A DNA stretch of 64,000 bases, from positions 434,001 to 498,000 of the forward strand of contig JACAAK010000004.1 in NCBI GenBank assembly GCA_025093985.1, in the 5' to 3' direction. The notes below the pieces were generated by a model. It saw nothing but the letters and a program-made list of their open reading frames with translations, searched no databases and was not told the origin of the DNA. Position 1 is the stretch's first letter; every line of letters begins with the position of its first letter. The position numbers and the translations under genes are program-made. Positions 35,085-46,823 of this stretch are shown piece by piece. This DNA is from Calvatia gigantea (lineage: Eukaryota; Basidiomycota; Agaricomycetes; Agaricales; Lycoperdaceae).

Positions 35085-38000
35085 AATGTGTATCGATGAC
35101 GGCTGTTCCGGAGGGGACAACGTGCCCACGATCAAGGAGTTTAGAAATCAGCGATCTCGTTCCATAATTCTTATCAACTTCGAAGATCCGCTCGAAGAAC
35201 AAAACACATTCCCAAGGCTGCAGCTTTTCGCAAATATGACGTAGTTCCACAAATAGATTGGAAACTAGAATTCCCGTTGCATAGGTTTACATCAAAGGTC
35301 CGTGTCCACCTCTAGGAAATTCTTTGGCATTCGGTTGCCTCGTAGGTTTAGAGGACGTCCACCTTCCCACTGTCACGAGTGAACCTCTATTCCCGGCACC
35401 AAATACCCCCTTTTGTGCAGTAGTTGGAGGACGGGTGTTACGAAACCCGGCCTGCCACCCCTCAATAAACCGCCTGCATAAATGCTGCTCCCACTCCAAT
35501 ATCTGGGGTACAGTCGTGGACAGGCGAACCCCGCCAATTTTTTCCAGTTTCTATTAAATGGCCAAAATTGTACCAATCGATAGATCTCGTTAAGGGCTTT
35601 CGAACGAGCACAAACTAAAAAATTACCAATGAGCCGTTCATCCGCAATTTCTATTTTAAGAAAATGACCCAAAAAATTTGGCAAATGCGAAATAAAACCT
35701 TAAAAAATATGAAAATATGTGCAATCAACTTATCTCGGCTAGGCAATCATGATTCTTAAAGCTGATCAAATTTCAACAAGCCATTATTGCAAATAAATTC
35801 CACAAAAGAAGGGGTTAAAATTCAAAGAATTTTTTTTGGTCCTGCCCCCAATCCCACCTTCACACAAAAGGGTTGAACAAAGTATGTCTGAACTTCAAAC
35901 TCAGCAACAGCTCAGTTCAAAACCTGGCATACCTGAAAGTGGTGGAGCAACAACCTTTGTTCAACAGTCAACTTGGGACAAGGGTCCTTGTATCACTAGA
36001 ACTAGGTGACAGTGATGATAACAGTGCCGGAAATGTGGTCATGGGATCATGAGCCAGTCACAGAATTCACCTGGATGTCATCATGGTACTGGGGTCAACA
36101 TTACTGCCAGGTGCAAAAGAAAACACCCTCAAGGCAGCAAAGAAGGCTGCATACAGTGTTTTTGACTCATGTCCAGTCAATGTGATCTGTCATTTCATTA
36201 ACTGCTCTTGGAGATTTATGAATGCATATTGGATTGGGCTGCTGCCTGGTTGCTCGGCAGGAGAAAGGTCACAGAAGTGTTTCACGACAGGCTGAGATAC
36301 ATTTGGACGCAATAATTGCCTAGACTATAAGACTTGTGCTCAAATTAACTGTTACAGATGTGGGAAAAGTGCCAAAAAATTTGGCAGTAACCAAAAAAAA
36401 TCTGGAAAAAGCGTTTTTTGACTTGTTTCATCAAACTGAGTCTCATGCCAGAAAATTGTAAATTCTCACGAGCGGTTTCTGAGTTATAAAATTGGTTAAT
36501 GTTCGCTTGTCCGTGACTGTAGGCAATTTCAAGCGCCCCATTGTCCTGCCTTTGACGAAGGTCCCTACACTGTTGCATACTTTGTATCCAGAAAGTCCTG
36601 TTTTTTGACCTTCCCTGAGAATGTGGGTGATTCACTGCCCCGTTCAACCTATCACACGTCAGTCATCCCCCATTCTCGTAACCCCTGCGTCGGTCCCATG
36701 TGTTAGCTACGCCTTTAAATAACTCAGTTAATTTTGCGCTCTTCCTAGTTCTTCGGCGAGTTCCTTGATCCAAGAAGGCCCTAGGAGGTATATATCCCAT
36801 GCACACCTCCCAGGCTGTTCGGTTCCCCTCTCATCTCTTTCCCAATGCCAGAGACACACGACAGTGTATGGCTCGGTTCTGGAATCCAGCCATCTAGGAT
36901 GTTTATCCTTGCCTCAGCGACAATAATGGTGAGGAATGCGGCCAGGGAGAAACTGTGCTGATAGCAGACAGGTTTATGATTATGTATGCACTTTAGATCA
37001 AGAGGTGCGATTCACCTCCCGTCGCCTCAATTTTCACTGTTAATCACTGTTAATGATTGATTGCCACCTATAAGGTTAAGTTAGTCTGGAAAAAGCGACT
37101 GGGAAGCTTCGCCACAATTTTATTCCTTATGAACCGATACCTCCCATATTTTTACGTGTTCTCCGCCATGAGGGGTGAGACGGTATTCTTCTTGCTATTA
37201 TTCCTGATCTTCATACACAAACAATATCTAGATTACTGGTCGATCATGGGCTCACAAACGGTGGCGTGACTCCCTCCTAATACCGCAGTTCCCGCCTAAA
37301 CTAGTTCTTTAGGAATGTCGGCGCTGGGACATAGGAAATGCTGGTGGGTTACGTTTCGCCGCCAATGATTAACGGAATGCCCTCTATAACAACGAGCGTA
37401 GTCCCTCTCGCAGTTGGTTTGTTTCTGTCCGAACGTACGTCCGACCGTCGATCCAAATCACGTTTAAATCTGAGACAGGAATATCAGTGATTCTCGTCCT
37501 GCGGACATGGGCCATCTGGAACAGGAGCAGAATCATCTTTTGTCTTTTCGTGGTAATGGGGTGTGCGAAAGTGCCATTGGTACTCTTAGCCCTGTATCGT
37601 ATGCTCCATGACTCCCACTGTAAGCCCTCCGAAACTCATGAAGGAGTTCTTATAATTTTTTATACAGATATCAATATCTCTCCTACGGAAATCATTTGCA
37701 TCAGTCCTGTCCTTGGAAGTTGGTCATGGGAGACGCTTACCTTCGTGGTAATACTGTTCGTCGAGACCAGTAAGTTTATGGGAAAGGAGGGATTCAACTG
37801 TGGCCACTGAGCTCGCAATCAGTAATTGCTGCCTTGACTTTAGTCAAAGCTGTACAAGGTGACTGTTACTCCTGGACGAGCCCACTTGGAGACGGCACTA
37901 ACCGCTTCTGACAGCCTGGCAGTTTTCCTCGAGGTGGTACTTCAAGATTCTTTATATGGGTAAACCGTATTCAAACACATCTGATCGCAAAACGAAACTG

Positions 38001-38470
38001 ATGGCTTCCCAGGGATTGTATACTATTTCTACAACCTCCGTGAGCCCATAGTCTCGAGATCAGCTACGAAAATTTAACAGAAAATTCACAGTCATGACTA
38101 TCGTCAACTTGATCGGAACGGTTCATTTGCGTGTACGTTCACTTGTAAGCACTGTACCAGGAACCTTGCTGACAGACGGACTTAGAATATGGGCATTCTA
38201 TCATTTGTTGTGTACGTGAGACCGCACATACCGTTCCAAACTGGCTAATGAGCTATGAGCAGGTTACAAGGGGTTCTCCAATCTGCTCTATGCAGTCGTG
38301 TGATTTTCCTTGCGCGTTCGCCATCTGAACTTGGGATTGTGTCAGACGGCACAAATGTTATGAGCAGCATGTGGTTTGGGAAGGCTATAGGTTCAAGGGG
38401 AACAGAGACAGAGACGGAGACAGATAACCGGATTGGACTACGAGAAAGGGAAACATTGGATACTCAGAGC
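35085..38470 (+). repeat. Inverted segmental duplication, copy 1
   Basis: Long stretches match the reverse complement of 58780-56405, although many substitutions and small indels separate the copies. Anchors include GATGACGGCTGTTCC at the left end, the stretch after ATAGATTGGAAA (35250-35500), and nearly continuous similarity from 36521 through the DUF6533-like gene to its C-terminal exon. Similarity stops just after that gene's stop codon, near 38470. Copy 1 differs by a 1009-bp insertion at 35511-36519. The copies lie about 18 kb apart in opposite orientation. Confidence 0.85.
35511..36519. mobile_element. TIR transposon relic with TA target duplication (pogo/Tc1-like)
   Basis: The two ends form an inverted repeat: left CAGTCGTGGACAGGCGAAC, right (reverse complement) CAGTCACGGACAAGCGAAC, with further similarity (CCAATTTT) inside. 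A TA flanks each side (35509-35510 and 36520-36521). The duplicated copy at 56.4-58.8 kb has the empty site, where the flanks read through GGGGTAGGCA. The interior is CpG-poor and AT-rich. The plus frame 36083-36295 retains AAYSVFDSCPVNVICHFINC and SWRFMNAYWIGL, which I associate with DDE transposases of basidiomycete pogo-like elements. The frame is far too short to be active, so this is a deletion derivative or decayed copy. TA target use fits the Tc1/mariner-pogo superfamily. Confidence 0.85.
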
Positions 38471-38479
38471 ACATTTTAA
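36522..38479 (+). CDS. DUF6533-like multi-pass membrane protein, copy 1 (probably decayed)
   Basis: Exon pieces in order are: QVYDYVCTLDQE-type segment (YDYVCTLDQE, about 36972-37004); KLVWKKRLGSFATILFLMNR then YLPYFYVFSAM (from 37075 after a TATAAG acceptor); a central exon from 37487 with ILVLRTWAIWNRSRIIFCLF and VPLVLLALYRML; and the last exon from 38255 with RLQGVLQSALCSRVIFLARS and an acidic/Arg tail to 38479. The motifs 'YDYxxTLDxEVxxIW', 'RYLP' and 'LRTWAxWxRS' are those of the DUF6533 family, Agaricomycete 7TM proteins of unknown function. Several internal stops occur between the pieces and splice sites are not all clear, so it may be a pseudogene. The gene lies inside the inverted duplication. 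Confidence 0.6.
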
Positions 38480-38762
38480 CTTTTTTTCAAAGTCGTTGAT
38501 GGTGGCCTAAGCGACAGAGGTGCAGCCAAATCAGCATTGGGTCGGGTAGTTCATATGATTCCTGGGTTGTGATTGTTCCCTGATGGCGCATTTTACTTCC
38601 AGCAATGACTTATACTAATAAATAAAAAATACAAAACGACAGCGAGAATTAACCAAAACAAAGCTAGAGAGAAAGTACAGATCCAGAAACGCCCTACAAG
38701 CTATGAGAAATAAACAATAAAAATACCAGAAAACTTAAGCCCCACAGACCACAACCATCACA

Positions 38763-40267
38763 TCACGCACAACACCTTTCAAACCTCCCACTACTCCGTT
38801 GTTGAACCCTCGCTTCCACCCCCAGCCTCACCGTCTCCGCCCCGCTCGCCTCCCTATAATGCATTTTCCTCGCCTCAAAATACTCCTCATACTCCAACCT
38901 CCTCATCACCCTCTCAGCGACATGCTCAAAAAGCTCCCTAACACCCTCCCCCGTTTTCGCAGATGTAAAATGTAAACTCGGTCCATGTTCAGGTGGTAGT
39001 GGAGGTGGAGGTCGACCTCGGCCATCACCACTAGACCGAGGAACCGAAGGAGAAGAAGAAGAAGGAGAAGGAGGAGCGTTTTCATCGGAGTCTGGGAGGT
39101 TGGGAGTGTGACCGCCTTCCGAGGGCATTGTCGACTTCGTTTCGTTGGAATTGTTTCCCCCGTTCATGTTTCCCGTGCTTTGAACGCGCGAAGAGACTTG
39201 GTGTGATAGTGGCTGCACTTTCGCTGCTAGCGCTTCCGGTGGAGAGACTAGTGAGACGACGTTGTCTGGTTGCCGGTTTCGTTCCCTGGACTATAGGTGT
39301 GGATCCTGAGGGAGTTGTCACGGATGATGATGTTGATTGTTCGGGAGAAGAGTGGGCGGTATGGAATGTATCGGAAAAGAGGGAGGATGAAGGAGTGAGG
39401 TATACTGAAGTTGTTGTTGAATTAATGGAAGAAAGAGTGTTGAATTTGTTGTTGTTATTATTGGATAGAGAGCGTGAACCGACTTGGTCTTGGTCTGGGG
39501 ATTTTGGTCTGGTATCTTCTACGGGGGATATACGGGGTCCAATATCAATGGAGGGAGATTTCCGGACTGGTATTATGGGCGAACTGGCGGGCGTTGTACC
39601 ATTTGTATCTGTGTGTGGCAGAGAGGCGTCATAGGGTATGAGTTCAGCAAGAAATTGTTGAATCCGATGTCCAGATACCCGGGTCTCTTGGTGTACCCCG
39701 TCCGCTACAAGGTCGATCTTGTTTCCAACAACAAAACACGGATATTCCAGCATATCCTCTTCAAGCAAGGGTAACCCTTCACAAAATTCCCCCCACCATT
39801 TATGCAAAGCGCCCAAAGTCTCGTCCTGATGTATGTCAAACATCAAAACGACAGCATCGGCCCCTCTGAAAAATGCCAGCTGAGAGACTCGAAAATCGCT
39901 CCTGGCCAGCGGTATCCTATACATCAACACAACCCGAGTGTGAGCGTCACGACTCACAAGAAAAACAATGAGAGATGAAGAAGTCAACCACACGTACCCA
40001 TATCTGCAAAGTCACATTCTGCTCCGGCTTCATTGGATGAGGTAACGTCTTCGCAATAAAATCCGCGCCGATAGTAGCCCGATAACCACTTGTGAATCTA
40101 CCAGATATGTACTCCAAGGAAGCACAAGCCCCAAATTTCATCAGCTCGTGTGCCCTTGCAATTTTTTGAACGAATGGGGGGGTTTGGGTCTAACGACTCA
40201 CCTGGCCACGTAAGCTTGTCTTGCCGACGCCCGAGGCACCTATAACGACTAGTTTGATAGTGTGCAT
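38763..40267 (-). CDS. Rab/Ypt-like small GTPase with a long Ser-rich insertion
   Basis: Exon 1 (40267-40202) gives HTIKLVVIGASGVGKTSLRG with the P-loop GASGVGKTS. Exon 2 (40111-39998) has the switch I region GYRATIGADFIAKT. Exon 3 starts at 39916 with DTAGQERFSSLS (G3), then in a frame shifted by one base near 39880 AFFRGADAVVLMFD, WWGEFCEGLPLL and VVGNKIDL (G4). About 200 residues of low-complexity Ser/Thr/Pro sequence separate G4 from TSAKTGEGVRELFEHVAERV (G5), and the tail ends ..RFERCCA, a possible Rab prenylation site. Rab proteins recruit effectors to membranes; the TIGADF motif is Ypt7/Rab7-like. A second frame change, around 39130-39190, is needed inside the insertion. Either the sequence has indel errors or the gene is recently damaged. 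Confidence 0.8.
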
Positions 40268-40635
40268 CGTCGTCGTTTGTGTTTGTCAGTTGTTCGACAT
40301 TCATGAAAACATGAAAAGGATTGGAGCTGGAGGATGACGTGACCAGCAACTTACTTATCATTCGACCTTCTATTTTGACAGATTGTGGCAGTGCAGCATC
40401 ATAAATGGGTTTAGGCTAGATCACTCAGGTTCACCCGGCAGATGAGCTCGGATGAGCAGGGTCTTGTAGGTCGCCCTGACCAAAAGGTTATTCATAAACG
40501 CAGAGAAAACATACTTTTACATGAAATCGAATGAGAAACGCGCTAGAGGACAAACCGTACGAATTGCGGCAAAAAAAAACTAATTTTACAGAGGAGAGAA
40601 AGGAGTCCAACGCTCTCCACCTCACAAACGGGACG

Positions 40636-40653
40636 AAAAAAAAAAAAAAAAAA
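40636..40653. repeat. Poly-A tract of 18 bases
   Basis: An uninterrupted A run of 18 bases lies just downstream (in the gene's sense) of the SH3-protein stop codon. It is likely to be length-variable and hard to sequence. Confidence 0.9.
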
Positions 40654-40679
40654 GAGGAAAAAAAGAGGGAATTAAGACT

Positions 40680-42719
40680 CTAATCCAGCTCGACGGCCTC
40701 TAAGTAACTCTCTGGAACAAGCGCATGCCTAGTTCCATCCCCAATGTCGACACCACCATTCACACCGTTAGGTACGACAACCACGGCCCACCCGACGCCT
40801 CCGCCTCTCCCGACAACCTGGATGGTTTGGTCTTCGGTTAACCGCATCTCGGCTGTACCCTCCGGCTCGAATGCGTACACAGCGCGGTACGTGCCTGGGT
40901 ACAGCGGTTCCTCTTCCTCGGCTTCACCAGTCAAGCTCCTGACCACCGAGATCATCCTCAGCATCGTAATACACCTCCGAGCTTCGTCCGCTTTCGGGTG
41001 TTATACTATCCCCATGTTCCTCTTCAAAATTCATCTCCATCTCCCCACGTGAAGGATAATTCAGCTGCATTTCTTCCTCCTCTTCGTCTTCATCTTCGTC
41101 TTCTTGCTGTTGCTGTTGAAGACGAGACGCTCTCCTCAACCCCCCAAATCCAAGACTCCAACTAAACCTCCCCATCCCACGTCTAAACCACCCATCACCA
41201 TCATCCTCATCATCATCATCATCATCCTCGTCATCATCCTCATCACCCACCCCCCTCCTTCCCTCTTCTACGATCCTCATCCTCATCCTCATCATCACTA
41301 CTCGTAACGGTATTCGTAGACTCGGAAGTAGTAGACCACCTCTTCGACTCCGGCCTCGCTTTCTTTCGATCCACCCAATTTCTTATTCAACCTCGCAAAC
41401 CGATTTGGTTTGGGCACGTCTACGCCCATACCGCGATACCGATCATCTGAGACTTTGAATGCGAAAATCTCGTATTTTGATTTTGACACGGGTGGAACGA
41501 CGACGACGCCGATAGGAGGAGGGAAGAAGAACAGGTTTTACTTGTCGTTGATAATCTCGACTGTGATTTCGTTGAAGCAATACTAGACGGTGAAGTCGCA
41601 CTCGGCAAAGAAGTCGGTGAAGTCGTCATTGTAGGCGTCACAAGACTCCCAATTCCTATCCCACCCGCTCCCGTCTCATCTCGTTCTTTCTGCTGGTGAT
41701 AACAACCCACCACTCGCACTCAACGTCGACTGTCTCCTCGACACAGACACAGACACAGACACAGACCCAGGTCCCGGTCCCGAACTATTGTTGTTGATAT
41801 TCAAACTGATCCCACCGAAACCAGCACTGGTCCTCTTCTCGCGTTTGGAATTACTCCTACTCACAGACGTGCTTGGGGGTTTAGAGCCGGAAGAACGAAT
41901 GGAGATCGTTGAGATCCGACGACTGTCCGCTGGTGAAGGTGGCGCGGGGCGATTTGAAGACAAGGATGGTGAGCGTGTGAGAACTGGGGTTAAGGGTGGA
42001 CGCGAGAGCTGTGATAGGGAATGTGATGGTGTGTGGTGAGGTTGGTTTTCTAGCGTAGGTGTTTCGAGGCTCTTGGTACTCGCTGCCGAACCAGCGGCGG
42101 AGGAGAAGTGCATGGATGCAGGAGTGGGGGTTGTGGGTGAGAGCATGTCCAAGTCCTGTGTCACCAGCGTGGTAGGATTCAACGTTGTCGCTGTTGCTGC
42201 CGGTGGTGGCGATGGTGGTGGTGGTGATGACGATGATGATGACGATGATGGTAGAAGTGGTGGAGGTGGAAGAGGTAATGGTTCAGATTGCGGACGTGGC
42301 TGCGGCTCGGTGGATTCCGGGATACAACCGTTCATCGTAGCTGCTGCCTACTGGATGTAGTGGCATCGGTGATGCTGTTTCTGATGTGAGCGATGGTTTC
42401 TCTTTCTCACCGACGCCATTGATTGAAGGCGGTGAGCCCTCACCCGGAGGCGAAGCTACAACAGCAGCAGTACTTGTGTTTGCCGTTGATTTGCGCCTGG
42501 GTGGAGGTTTTACTGCAAACTCGTGAGGACCTGGCATTGGAGGTGGGAGGAAGGAAGATGATGGAGATGGGAAAGGCGATGCGGATGGAGGAGTGTCGAT
42601 GTGCAACGAGAGTGGGCGTGAAGAAGCTGAAATATTAACACAGAGGTGATTAATCAGAGATCAATATAATAATTGATGATTTTTTTTTTTTTCAACTTAC
42701 GCTCGATTGCGGAAGTCAT
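40680..42719 (-). CDS. SH3-domain protein with long Pro/Ser-rich region
   Basis: Exon 1 (42719-42701, TSAIE) joins exon 2 (42626-42352) and exon 3 (from 42299 after a 52-base intron), giving a very Pro/Ser-rich region with poly-Ser, an SVSVSVS repeat and SNSKREKRTSAGF. Further 3' come KYEIFAFKVSDDRYRGMG (about 41440), a long Asp/Glu run (41170-41270) and VYYDAEDDLGGQELD. The C-terminus is an SH3 domain: YRAVYAFEPEGTAEMRLTED, IQVVGRGGGVGWAVV and HALVPESYLEAVELD, i.e. ALYDF-, WW- and P..Y-like positions. Such proteins often act at cortical actin or polarity sites, which is inference here. Frame changes near 40930, 41530 and 41700 are not explained by splicing that I can find. Confidence 0.75.
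41743..41766. repeat. ACAGAC microsatellite inside the SH3 gene
   Basis: About four ACAGAC units encode alternating Ser-Val on the minus strand. It is a likely site of length variation. Confidence 0.8.
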
Positions 42720-43494
42720 TGATACTTGTGTTGTTGAAAGAGAACGGCAACAACAACCTTTTCAGACATTTCTCATCATCATCACCCCAACAACACTCTT
42801 TCACCCCGTTGCCATGCCACCACGCATATTTGTTTCTGTTTGTGCCATCGTCACTCACTCTCAATTACATACTCGAGTTTCGAACATCAACACGACAGCA
42901 GTAAACGTAACCGCTGAATATTTGAATGATGTCATGGAGTGCTCAAACGGCAATGTTGATGCCCCTTATCGATTAACAGGCGAAGCTTTGTACCGCTTTC
43001 TGCCTCACCCACTGCCTGGAGACTGAATTCGCTGCGGGACCACAGTCGCGAAAACGAGGGTTCGAAATTTGAAGAACTCCTGAACCGTCATGGGGGCCCT
43101 CAGGCCTCAACGTGGAAAGCATTTCTCTGCGCCGGAGTCTTCGCGCTTGCCAGGAACCCTGAACTCGCCATCTGCAACGTGTGTTGAGCGGCTCTCTACG
43201 TTCCATTCTGCTGTTCTCCGATCGTTAATAAACCAAAATCGTCACGGGGAGCGACCAACAATAGCAGGAGCGGATGCTGTTCCTTGTCAGGTCGACAAAT
43301 TCTCCCACTCATGGTTGTTCGAGAGTAAAGGGACCTAAAAGCAAAGTTATGAACTTTTTCCAACGCAGCCGCAGTGGCCTCCCCGCAAATCGAACAACAG
43401 GAAAAAAAAAAGCTCCTTTCAACGTTTCTCATCCCGGTGGCAAGCTTCGCTTTTCATAAACGGCACTTCGTTTCATCATCATCATCTCCAGTGA

Positions 43495-43700
43495 TTGAGA
43501 CAGTGTCCGTGCAAGCACCATGTTGTTGACTTGGGCTACGCAAAATATTTGGGTAATCACACAACTACATTTCCTAATACTATGTCATATCTGGCATTGC
43601 CTTATGCTGAACCACCAACTGGCGTGGGGCGTGTTTCCGCGCGCCACCTACACCCGTGGGTGCCAAGACCCACACAGGACGAACATTCTAGGAATGAAAA
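43495..43700 (+). pseudogene. Carboxylesterase/lipase N-terminal fragment
   Basis: The frame reads HVVDLGYAKYLGNHTTTFPN then SYLALPYAEPPTGVGR. This resembles the N-terminal strand pair of fungal type-B carboxylesterases ('V.L.YG.Y.G ... YLGIPYAEPP.G..RF'). Immediately after, the expected 'RFRAP' reads only in another frame, and no GESAG-like nucleophile elbow or downstream catalytic parts are found. It is probably a fragment. The remaining open frame to 44091 shows no esterase features. Confidence 0.45.
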
Positions 43701-46700
43701 CGGCGGCGGCTCTCGTAATGACCTAGTACCACCGATCCTTCGGTCCGTAGGAGACAATGAACCAGTCTACCGTGGCAAGATGGTCAGGGAAGTTGAACTC
43801 GCCCACTTGGAGCCTGGTACATCCCTCCCCCGACGGACACCAAGTTTCCTGTCCAGTCCGCTGCTCCCGCCACCTTTCCCCCAACCCACCGTCGGCAGGC
43901 TACACGAAGAGAACGCAAAGAATACGACGAATGGATCAAAGAACGCACTCGCAGAGGTCTTCCTCCCTGGGTATCCAGTCGTACAGACAATACAAACGCC
44001 ACAAACGCCTTCAAGAGTAGTAAAACCATCAGCCAATGAGCAGACGAATATTGTGCGAGTCCGAAATTGTTCAAGGAGTTTGTATACATAAAGAACCTCT
44101 ATGGATGAAATTTAGCCCATCCGGAAACAGCTATCCGCTCAACTATTGATCCAATTTATGGCGGGGATGCGATCGAGATGACATTCTCTCCAAGACCTAC
44201 ATCTGGCCTTCAAACAGAGACTCTCACGAGCACTATCGAAGTGGTGGTTCCAGTTCCTCTCAATCACCGACTCTTTATTTTCCCTTTTATCTGGTTGTTT
44301 CAAACGATTACATCCGAGGGAGGCAGGAGATGGGAAGTCTGCCAAAAGTGCGTACGCCTTAAAAAAAAATGGGTACCTCTCACGACGACCGACGGAGGTT
44401 CTGGGTTACCTTCACGTGTCAAAGCTATCGCAGATCCCGCGCCTGCACGTCTACTACTCCAGCCCTCTCCATTCTTCCCCATATCTAACTCTCCCCTTCC
44501 ACCAAATCGCGCGAACCCCCTCTCAACATCAGGAACCCTCCAAACACCACAAGGCCCACAAAAACTCGTTGGTCAAATTGAAAGGGAATGATTTAGGGGC
44601 TGGGAGCCTTTGATTTTGCGTGCAGTACAGACGCGGTATCGATCTAGCGCTCTGCGCTTACTTTCGCCCATCGATCCTGTATGGGTAAATGTGTATCTCG
44701 GTCCTGGAAGAAGTGCGTTGGCGGGCTTTCATTGTGTAGTTTGAAAATGGTGTTGTCTGGGATGCCGGCAAGCCACTAGCGCTCGGAGGTAGTAAGTGAT
44801 AATGGGACGGTTGCTCTGTTATCACGGTGGAATTTTATTCGTCTTTGAAGTGCTGCGACGATAGTACTCCATTACCTGAGTCAAGGGCTCAGTAACTGGA
44901 GATAAGTAGGTAGATCAAGGACTGCTGCCGAATATATGTTAAAAGTTTTCCGGCACTTCCGTTGCTAGGTGCAATTGGGATACATTGACAGGCGTACAGG
45001 ATGCTGAGCACTGAGCCCTCGTATCGATCTCAGGGTGAGCACAATGTTAGTAAGTGTATGGAGTTGTGTGGTTGCCGGGAGTTCCGCAGAATGGCGAGTA
45101 GTCATGTGGGATCCAGAACATAGTCATGCGTTCTTGGATATTGTTCAAAATTTCAGGTTGTTTCAGCTCCTAATTGAACCAGCGTTGTTAAGGCCGATTA
45201 CTGGGCTTTCAATTCCACAAAAGCTCTCGTAATACAACTTTGGCGTCGGTCAGCTGTAGGCCTGGTATATACCAACACTCAACCCAATTTCCAAGAATCT
45301 TTGCGGCCTCCACCAAGGCGCCCCTAGCCAAAGAAAAGGTGTCTCTGACAGGACGCACAAACACGGAACCGCACTTATCACACTGTGGAGATTGAAGGTC
45401 GGCTACCTTTGGAACAGCGCCCAACCCACATCTCACACTAGTTGTGGGTCCTCTCAGCATTCCGTTATCTCGATCATTCAATGATCCATCACCAATCCAA
45501 CTATCCCCTGACAAGTCCTCTGCGTGCTTGTATAAAATTTCTGCTGTCCCGGCCTTTCGTACCAATATTTCTCATTAATTTAGACCTCTTCACTTCTGTA
45601 GTTATTGAAGAGGGAGGCTACGGCTAGATACACGAGCACGTCGGCATCCGTCCGACGTTGTTCTTGACCAAGGGGATGTGTTGGAAAAGGAGGGTAGGAG
45701 TGGAGATCAAGAAAATGGTGAGGCAATGGAACGGAGGATAAATTTGTTCTGAAGGCTCGGAACGATAAGAGAAGGGTCCGGAAAGGTGTCGAGAGCAATT
45801 ACTGAACGTTCAGAAGGCGGCATTTATGATTGCGTGGCAATTCGGTGTCGAAACAAGAGAGAGGAGAGAGAGAAAGAGAAATAGATTAGAGAAATAGGCT
45901 AGAGACAGAGACTCTACCTGACTACCATGTAGTATACAGGTTTTATAGGCACAGAGTTGGTCTGTGTGCATGTATTACAAGGGGTGGAATGTAAATTTTA
46001 GAGAAAGAAACACAGGAAACATACTGAGTGGGGATAAAAACAGGCCGGAAACTTATTCTATGAGATTCTAAATTATACGGAATGTAAAAAAAAGCTTAAA
46101 GATGAATAGGAAAGTGGTCCGTAGGTTTTTAGAGTCGGAAACGAGAAGTACGGGCAGGTGAGGTGGAGTTCGGAGGTTGGAGCTTCCGTGGTCGGGACTT
46201 CCGAATTAGGAAATCGTGGACTTTTGGTTGGCTCGGAAATGGGATTTTCGGGGTCGGTGTCTTGGTCATCGTTCTCGGAAATGAACGGCGTCGTCGGTGA
46301 AGTGGAGTGGTGGGAGGAGGACGCGTACATGACACTTTTCAGTGTCAGGTGCTGTCCGATCTCCACATTATACACCTATTCAACATTCAGATGATTTGGT
46401 TCACCAACATGTTTCCGAAATTTTCCTATTTCATTTTGACAGTTTCACACCTAGTCTCCGCAACCCGTCAACTTAGCTCTCTCGTCATGCAGATTAAACG
46501 TTTGTAGATAACCATAGAAAGATTTGAAATACTGGACTTCTCTGTGGCTTAAACACAGTCAAGCCAGCATTGGCGCGGGCTCAGCACCTAATAACTGACA
46601 CACCCCCTTCAGTCCTTTCGGAAATTTTCTCTGTCGCGTTTTTCGTCTCTCGTCTCTCGCTCAGCACCCTTGTCCTCAACGACATCTCTGATGCCGCCAC

Positions 46701-46823
46701 TCTTGCCCATCACCTATCTCGCTTGCTTCTTGCCTCTTCCATCTTTCCTGGTCTTGGTCTCGGAGCTTCGTGACCAACGGACGCAGTCACACCCTGTTTC
46801 CGTTGAACCGCCGCCTCATCTCT
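43701..46823. other. About 3 kb without a recognised gene
   Basis: Several open frames exist, for example 45565-45209 and 45798-45580 on the minus strand, the latter ending LGQEQRRTDADVLVYLAVAS, which looks protein-like, and 44178-44591 on the plus strand. None has a family match, a supported start or splice continuity. One or two small lineage-specific genes may hide here. Confidence 0.35.

Noticed and set aside
39128..39634. 168-codon plus-strand frame across the Rab gene's insertion
   Set aside because: Antisense to the Ser/Thr-rich insertion; long open antisense frames are expected opposite low-complexity sequence.
42200..42270. GAT/GAC repeat as an independent repeat element
   Set aside because: It is the antisense of the poly-Ser/Pro coding run in the SH3 gene, so it is explained by protein composition.
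46570..46773. F-box-like start (PPSVLSEIF)
   Set aside because: The match is only a few residues long and lies beside the end of the minus-strand gene, with no leucine-rich repeats after it.
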